From assembly GCA_016861165.1 (NCBI GenBank), contig BOKV01000014.1:40229-104228 (forward strand): 64,000 nt of DNA, given 5' to 3'. This document shows, in pieces, positions 59,057 to 64,000 of this stretch. The notes under the pieces were generated by a model, which saw only the letters and a program-made list of their open reading frames with translations, was not told where the DNA came from and searched no databases. Positions within the stretch are counted from its first letter, which is position 1. Each line of letters begins with the position of its first letter. Source of the DNA: Alphaproteobacteria bacterium. Lineage in GTDB: Bacteria; Pseudomonadota; Alphaproteobacteria; Rhizobiales; Rhizobiaceae. The position numbers were made by a program, and so were the translations under genes.

Positions 59057-60370
59057 CTACAGCTTGCCCTCGTCCTCGAAGACCTCGGTCCAGTCCTTGA
59101 TCAGCAGGTCGAGCGCTTCCTGAGCGGTGCCGACGTCGGCGACGACATAGTCGTGCAGCCGCTTCTGCATGGCAAGCAGCAGTTCGGCATAGGCCGGCTC
59201 CTGCCAGAAGTCCTGGACGCTGTCCATGGCCTTCAGGAAGTCGGCGGCGAAGGGCTGGCTTTCGACGAAGCTCGGGTCCTTCAGCACGGCCAGGTGGCAG
59301 GAATAGCCGCCGAGCGACCACCACTTCTTCTGCACGTCCGGCTGGGCGAACCACTTGATGTAGGCGAGCGCGGCGTCCTTCTTGTCCGAATAGCTGACAA
59401 CCGAAATGCCCTGGCCGCCGAGCATCGAGCCCTCGACGTTCTGCTTCGGATTGACGAAGAAGCCGATCCGGTCGCCGCCCACCTGCTCGTCCTTATAGAG
59501 GCCGGGGAAAAAGGCGAACCAGTTCATCGCCATCGCCACCTGGCCGGACTTGAAGGCGTCGAGGCTCTCCTGCATGTAGCTGTCGGTATAGCCGGGCGCC
59601 GTGCAGCACTTGTAGAGCTCCTTGTAGAACTCCAGCGCTTCGACGGCCTCGGCCGAATTGACCGCGCCCTGCATGTCATAGGTGCCCGGCGTGTTCTCGA
59701 ACTTGGCGCCCCAGGCAAACAGCGTGCCGAGCACGCCCATGGTGATCCCTTCGGAGCCGCGCTCGGTGAAGATGTTGGCGCCGTAGACCGTCTTGCCGTC
59801 GATCTGCCGGCCCTGGAAGAACTCGGCGATGTCCTTCAGTTCCAGCTGCGTGGTCGGCGCGGCCAGGTCACGGCCATATTTGGCCTTGAACTCGGCCTGC
59901 AGCTCGGGCCGCGAGAACCAGTCCTTGCGGTAGAACCAGGCGTTGGCGTCGCCCATCGCTGGAAGCGCGTAATAGTTGGGCGTGCCCTTCGGCCAGGTCG
60001 AATAGGCATAGACGGTCGCCGGCGCGAAGTCGTCCATGCTGATGCCTTCCTTGTCGAAGAAGTCGTTCAGCTTGACGTAGTGGCCGTTCTCGGCGCCACC
60101 GCCGATCCACTGCGAATCGCCGATCATCAGGTCGCACAGCTTGCCGCCGGAATTGAGCTCGTTGAGCATGCGGTCGGCGAAGTTCGGCCACGGCACGAAC
60201 TCGAACTTCATGCCGATTCCGGTCGCCGCGGTGAAGTCCTTGGAAAGCTCGACCAGCGCGTTGGCCGGGTCCCACGCGGCCCAGCACAGCGTGATATCCT
60301 CGGCAGCGGCATAGTTGGCGCCGGACAGCACGACAGCCGACGCCAGAAGGCATCTCTTAAGGGTCCTCAT
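59057..60370 (-). CDS. Carbohydrate/polyol ABC transporter substrate-binding protein
   Basis: The 437 aa periplasmic protein has signal peptide MRTLKRCLLASAVVLSGANY cleaved near AAA-ED. The mature domain begins ITLCWAAWDPANALVELSKD and has aromatic patches likely to bind ligand: FEFVPWPNFADRMLNE, DSQWIGGGAENGHYV, MNWFAFFPGLYKDEQ and KKWWSLGGYSCHL. Several Cys residues (LCW, LCDLM, KCCTAPG, SCHL) suggest disulfides. The start has GGGAGGAG upstream. Linkage to dihydroxyacetone kinase suggests a polyol or triose-yielding substrate (inference). Confidence 0.92.
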   Translation of the reverse strand: MRTLKRCLLASAVVLSGANYAAAEDITLCWAAWDPANALVELSKDFTAATGIGMKFEFVPWPNFADRMLNELNSGGKLCDLMIGDSQWIGGGAENGHYVKLNDFFDKEGISMDDFAPATVYAYSTWPKGTPNYYALPAMGDANAWFYRKDWFSRPELQAEFKAKYGRDLAAPTTQLELKDIAEFFQGRQIDGKTVYGANIFTERGSEGITMGVLGTLFAWGAKFENTPGTYDMQGAVNSAEAVEALEFYKELYKCCTAPGYTDSYMQESLDAFKSGQVAMAMNWFAFFPGLYKDEQVGGDRIGFFVNPKQNVEGSMLGGQGISVVSYSDKKDAALAYIKWFAQPDVQKKWWSLGGYSCHLAVLKDPSFVESQPFAADFLKAMDSVQDFWQEPAYAELLLAMQKRLHDYVVADVGTAQEALDLLIKDWTEVFEDEGKL

Positions 60371-60452
60371 AACTCCTCCCAAATCCCCCGGCGGCAACCG
60401 CGAGGCCAGCGCCTGCGGTCCAGACGCTGCGAACGGCCGGTCACATCCGCAA

Positions 60453-60489
60453 CTTTAGTTACTAAAGTAAGAAACTAAACTCTAGTCAA
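60453..60489 (-). promoter_or_regulatory. Promoter and palindromic operator of the polyol ABC/dha operon
   Basis: On the minus strand TTGACT (60484-60489) and TTTAGT (60461-60466) are 17 bp apart. The palindrome CTTTAGTTACTAAAG (60453-60467) covers the -10, an ideal repressor position, and an ACTAAA half-site recurs at 60473-60479. The regulator is not in this window. Confidence 0.6.
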
Positions 60490-60611
60490 GCGAAAAATCC
60501 AAGGCCACCCTCCCGAGCGAACAATGTAATATAATACAATGTGTTATACGATGGGCGAGGCTACCATGTCGCTTGCACGACAAATCGGCGGCACCTTCCA
60601 TTGAGTCTTTT

Positions 60612-61622
60612 TCAACGGCTGCGCGGCAGCGGGCGCTTCCACCGGACGCCCCGGCCGAGCCGCGTCTCGCGGAAGATGACGAACAGCCCGGAAGCGGCGA
60701 TCAGCACGATGCCGAGCCAGGTGACCGCGTCCGGCCAGTCACCCCAGAACAGCATGCCATAGGTGACGGCGAGCGGCATCGCCACATATTCGAACGGCGC
60801 GATGAGGCCGGCCTCGCACGACCGGTAGGCCTGGCTGACCAGCCAGGCGCCGAAGGCGATCAGCACGCCGATGGCGATCAGCAGCGGCCAGTCGGCCGCC
60901 CGCGGCCACACCCACGCCCGCGTCAGGAATTCGAGGCTGGCGCTTTCCCAGCCCGAATGGCCGCCATCGCCGAAGACCAGCCCGATCGCGCCGCTGAACA
61001 CGATGAACGAGGCGTTGATGTAGAACGCCATCGTCGAGGCCTTCTCGGCCATGCCGAGCCGGCGCGCCAGAATCTGCACGAGCGCATAGAAAAAGGCGGC
61101 GACCAGCGGCAGCAGCGCGGCCGCCTGGAAGGTGGCCAGGCCCGGCCGGATGACCACCACCACGCCCGCGAGCCCGACCAGCACGGCGGCGAGCCGCAGC
61201 GGCCCTACCCGCTCGCCGAGCGTACTCGCCGACAGCAGCGTGATGAACAGCGGCGCCACGAAATAGATCGCCGTCGCCTCGCCCAGCGGCAGCACCGCCA
61301 GGCCGGCGAAATAGGTCATGTTGGCGATGACCACCGCCATCGAGCGCGCCAAGTGCAGCCGCCAGCGCCTTGTCCTCAAGTTGGCATAGCCGCCTTCCAG
61401 CGGAACGAGGATCGCCAGCACCACCACGGTGGCGACGATTCCGCGGATGAAGGTGATCTGGTGCAGTGGATAGTCGCCGCTCAGCAGCTTGATCAGCACG
61501 TCGTTTGTGCAGAATATCGCCGCGGCTGCGGTGACGCAGGCGATGCCGATGGCGTTCGACCGGGCCCTGGCCGCGGCCGCGTCCTGTTCCAGGCCGCTGC
61601 CGGCCGGGTCTGCTTCGCTCAT
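60612..61622 (-). CDS. DMT superfamily (EamA) transporter
   Basis: The 336 aa inner-membrane protein has ten predicted helices as two EamA repeats. The first begins near residue 25 (AIGIACVTAAAAIFCTNDVL) and the second near 165 (FQAAALLPLVAAFFYALVQI). Typical pieces are ITFIRGIVATVVVLAILVPL and SQAYRSCEAGLIAPFEYVAM. The family exports amino acids, nucleosides or other small metabolites; the substrate cannot be told. The C-terminus is very basic (RLGRGVRWKRPLPRSR). It is divergent from the dipeptidase gene with 131 bp between. Confidence 0.9.
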   Translation of the reverse strand: MSEADPAGSGLEQDAAAARARSNAIGIACVTAAAAIFCTNDVLIKLLSGDYPLHQITFIRGIVATVVVLAILVPLEGGYANLRTRRWRLHLARSMAVVIANMTYFAGLAVLPLGEATAIYFVAPLFITLLSASTLGERVGPLRLAAVLVGLAGVVVVIRPGLATFQAAALLPLVAAFFYALVQILARRLGMAEKASTMAFYINASFIVFSGAIGLVFGDGGHSGWESASLEFLTRAWVWPRAADWPLLIAIGVLIAFGAWLVSQAYRSCEAGLIAPFEYVAMPLAVTYGMLFWGDWPDAVTWLGIVLIAASGLFVIFRETRLGRGVRWKRPLPRSR

Positions 61623-61753
61623 CCGGGGCCCATAGCACCGCCGCCCGGCGCCTCCAAGCGAATTGCGCCAACCAGTCCCGACGGCGATGCCCGGCGTCAT
61701 GGCGGCCGGCGTCAACCTTGTCGCAGCGCCGAGCGGGCTGTAACACGGACGCC

Positions 61754-62794
61754 ATGATTCCGGTGTTCGACGGCCACAACGACGTGCTGCTGCGCCTGTG
61801 GAAGCACGGCGACCGCGACGGATCGACCTTCCTGTCGGGCGAGGCCGAAGGCCGCGCGAGGGGGCATGTCGACCTGCCGCGGGCGCGCAAGGGTGGCCTC
61901 GCCGGTGGCTTCTTCGCGATTTTCGTGCCGCCGCAGGCGCCGCCACGCAGCCATCGCGAGGCGGCCGAACGCGGCTTCGCCGCCGAACCGCACGACCACG
62001 CCCTGAAGGTTGCCGGGGAGCAGGCTTCCATTCTTCTGCGTCTGGAGACCGCCGGCGCGTTGCGCATTGTCCGCTCGGCAAGAGACATCCGCCGTGCCCG
62101 CCGCGAGGGGGTGCTCGCTGCCATCTTCCACATGGAAGGCGCCGAGGCGATCGGCCCCGATCTTGCCGAACTCGACCTCTTTCATGCCGCCGGCCTGCGC
62201 TCGCTCGGGCCAGTATGGAGTCGGCCCACCATCTTCGGCCACGGCGTGCCGTTCCGCTTTCCCTCCTCACCCGACACCGGCCCGGGACTGACCGAGGCCG
62301 GCAGGCGGCTGGTGCGCCGCTGCAACGAACTGCGCATACTCGTCGACCTGTCGCATCTCAACGAGAAGGGTTTTCGCGACGTCGCCAGGATATCGGACGC
62401 GCCGCTGGTCGCCACCCATTCCAATGCCCATGCGCTGTGTGCGTCGTCGCGCAACCTGGCCGATCGCCAGTTGAAGGTCATCGCCGAATCGAGGGGCATC
62501 GTCGGGCTCAATTTCGCCGTCGCCTTCCTGCGGCCCGACGGCGCCCACCGCTCCGACACGCCGCTCGAGCTGATGGTCCGCCACCTGTCGCACCTGATCG
62601 ACATGCTGGGCGAGGACGGCGTCGCGCTCGGTTCCGACTTCGACGGCGCTATGATCGCCCGCGACATCGGCGATGTCGCCGGCCTGCCCAACCTGGTCGA
62701 GGCCATGTTGAAGGCCGGCTTCGGCCGTTCCCTGGTTGCCAGGATCTGCCACGCCAACTGGGAAAACCTTCTCGCCCGCGTCTGGGGCGCCTGA
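61754..62794 (+). CDS. Membrane-dipeptidase family (M19) peptidase
   Basis: The 346 aa zinc peptidase is of the renal dipeptidase type, cleaving dipeptides including L,D forms. The metal-ligand His/Asp pair is in PVFDGHNDVLLRLWKHGD, the bridging Glu in AIFHMEGAEAIG, then LVDLSHLNEKG and APLVATHSNAHALC supply His residues, and Asp is in VALGSDFDGAMI. No signal peptide is present, so it is cytoplasmic. It is 36 bp upstream of the PatB-type gene and probably co-transcribed, which may link dipeptide cleavage with Cys-conjugate breakdown. Confidence 0.92.
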   Translation: MIPVFDGHNDVLLRLWKHGDRDGSTFLSGEAEGRARGHVDLPRARKGGLAGGFFAIFVPPQAPPRSHREAAERGFAAEPHDHALKVAGEQASILLRLETAGALRIVRSARDIRRARREGVLAAIFHMEGAEAIGPDLAELDLFHAAGLRSLGPVWSRPTIFGHGVPFRFPSSPDTGPGLTEAGRRLVRRCNELRILVDLSHLNEKGFRDVARISDAPLVATHSNAHALCASSRNLADRQLKVIAESRGIVGLNFAVAFLRPDGAHRSDTPLELMVRHLSHLIDMLGEDGVALGSDFDGAMIARDIGDVAGLPNLVEAMLKAGFGRSLVARICHANWENLLARVWGA

Positions 62795-62830
62795 GCTTGC
62801 CGCCCCGCACCGCAACCAACGGAGCAGTGC

Positions 62831-64000
62831 ATGGAATTCGACTTCGATCGCCTCATCCATCGCCGCAACACGCATTCGGCCAAGTGGGACCGGATGGCCG
62901 CCGCCTGCGGCGTCGAGGAGGCAGACGCCATCCCGATGTGGGTCGCCGACATGGACTTCGCCGCGCCGCCGGCGGTGACCGCGGCACTGCGGGCGGAGGT
63001 CGAACGCGCCACCCATGGCTACTACAACGCCAACCGTTCGTGGCGTGAGGCCCAGTGCGACTGGCTGGAGCGTCGCCACGGCTGGCGGCCCGACCCCGAC
63101 TGGCTGTCGACGACGCCGGGCATCGTCTCCGGCCTCGGCCTGATCCTGCAGGCGCTGACCGAGCCGGGCGACGAGGTGATCGTGTTCTCCCCCGTCTACC
63201 ACGCCTTCCGCATCATCATCGAGGCCAATGGGCGCGTCATTCACAATGTCCCGATGATCGAGGAGCAGGGCCGTTACCGCATGGACCTCGACCGGCTGGC
63301 GCGCGCCTTTCCCGCCCGCGGCCGCATCGTCTTCTTCTGCTCGCCGCACAATCCCGGTGGCCGCGTCTGGCGGCGCGAGGAGATCAGGTCACTGGCCGAT
63401 CTGTGCCGCGAGCGCGATCTGATCCTCGTCTCCGACGAGATCCACTGCGACCTGGTCTATGCCGGATCGACCCACCTGCCGACGGCCACCGTCGCACCCG
63501 ACATCGTCGATCGCCTGATCACCTGCGTTGCCGCAACCAAGACCTTCAACCTTGCCGGCGCGCATGTCGGCGCGCTGATCACCGCCAACGCCGACATGCG
63601 AAAGAAGATCGACGCCCGCATCATGGCCGCCGGGCTCGCCTCCTACAACCTGTTCGGCATGATCGCCACCGAGGCAGCGTTGCGCGGCGGCGACAAATGG
63701 CTCGACGCGCTGCTGCCCTATCTGGCCGCCAACCGCGACCGCTTCGCCGACGGCATCGCGCGCGCCATTCCCGGCGCCCGAGCAATGGAGCTGGAGGCGA
63801 CCTATCTGGCCTGGGTGGATTTCGCCGGGACCGGGCTGGAGCGCAATGACTTCATGCATCGCATCACGCAGCAGGCGCGGATCGGCGTCTCGCCTGGTCC
63901 GGCCTTCGGTCCCGGTGGCGAGCAGCGGGTGCGCTTCAACTTCGCCACGCAGCGCCACTGGCTCGACGCGGCGCTCGACAGGCTGGCGGAGGCTGTCGCC
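62831..64000 (+). CDS. PatB/MalY-type PLP-dependent C-S lyase (3' end outside window)
   Basis: The fold-type I aminotransferase-like enzyme is visible for 390 residues and lacks only a few at the C-terminus. The PLP Lys is in CVAATKTFNLAGAHVGALI, the Asp/Tyr pocket in LILVSDEIHCDLVYAGS, and the carboxylate-binding Arg in EQRVRFNFATQR. The N-terminal MWVADMDFAAPPAVTAAL and NRSWREAQCDWLERRHGW are typical of PatB cystathionine beta-lyases. It would split cystathionine or Cys conjugates to give thiol, pyruvate and ammonia. The start has GGAG 6 nt upstream. Confidence 0.93.
   Translation, partial: MEFDFDRLIHRRNTHSAKWDRMAAACGVEEADAIPMWVADMDFAAPPAVTAALRAEVERATHGYYNANRSWREAQCDWLERRHGWRPDPDWLSTTPGIVSGLGLILQALTEPGDEVIVFSPVYHAFRIIIEANGRVIHNVPMIEEQGRYRMDLDRLARAFPARGRIVFFCSPHNPGGRVWRREEIRSLADLCRERDLILVSDEIHCDLVYAGSTHLPTATVAPDIVDRLITCVAATKTFNLAGAHVGALITANADMRKKIDARIMAAGLASYNLFGMIATEAALRGGDKWLDALLPYLAANRDRFADGIARAIPGARAMELEATYLAWVDFAGTGLERNDFMHRITQQARIGVSPGPAFGPGGEQRVRFNFATQRHWLDAALDRLAEAVA

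Overview
The window is GC-rich DNA from an alphaproteobacterium, most likely of the order Hyphomicrobiales (Rhizobiales) and possibly near Mesorhizobium/Phyllobacteriaceae. Evidence for this is a fused TrpE(G) anthranilate synthase behind a tandem-Trp leader peptide, a SitA-type manganese-binding protein behind a Fur/Mur-type promoter, a DUF992 protein, an Arg-rich N-terminal extension on the Ppx/GppA protein, and dense clusters of sugar ABC transporters with Gfo/Idh/MocA oxidoreductases. The placement is inferred from family content, since there is no rRNA.

Layout. 1-7.5 kb holds housekeeping genes: sitA (cut by the window edge), trpL-trpE(G), a CDF cation exporter, a YcaQ-like glycosylase and fhs. 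7.6-15 kb is a minus-strand operon of poorly described proteins: a coiled-coil protein, an uncharacterised 381-388 aa protein, an AAA+ ATPase, a DUF6638-like protein and a membrane-anchored DUF2333 protein. A VapBC toxin-antitoxin pair sits inside it. 15-20 kb is mixed: an SPW-repeat membrane protein, a DUF992 protein, an orphan 736 aa protein, and a convergent membrane protein with a degenerate HNH motif. 20-25 kb carries a GGDEF-EAL protein, a SqrR/BigR-like regulator with a cytochrome c, rlmE, a Ppx/GppA phosphatase and tRNA-Gln. Immediately 3' of the tRNA are decayed pieces of a serine recombinase and an IS66 transposase.

27-34.3 kb is the most notable region: a tightly packed plus-strand operon for a heme-copper oxidase-like complex. 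It encodes a small subunit, a CuA subunit II, subunit I, a heme O synthase, an SCO protein, a cytochrome b/ferredoxin/MvhD-like fusion, a periplasmic protein, a bacteriohemerythrin and a small membrane protein. Subunit I keeps all six metal-binding histidines but has Gln in place of the active-site Tyr. A perfect FNR/FixK-type box lies upstream. Together these suggest a microaerobic or anaerobic enzyme, possibly a nitric oxide reductase rather than an oxygen reductase.

34.5-50.4 kb is a sugar catabolic cluster: three TIM-barrel isomerases, two Gfo/Idh/MocA dehydrogenases, a GH43 beta-xylosidase, an aldo/keto reductase, a PD40 propeller protein and a one-ATPase ABC importer. A divergent LacI regulator lies across an intergenic region with two near-identical palindromic operators, followed by a DapA-family aldolase. 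50.4-60.4 kb is a second uptake-and-phosphorylation unit: a binding protein, two permeases, a 62 aa membrane protein and two ATPases, followed by a PTS-dependent dihydroxyacetone kinase (DhaL, DhaM-IIA, HPr, EI, a small HTH-like protein, DhaK). The window ends with a DMT exporter, a renal-dipeptidase-family peptidase and a PatB-type C-S lyase cut by the right edge.
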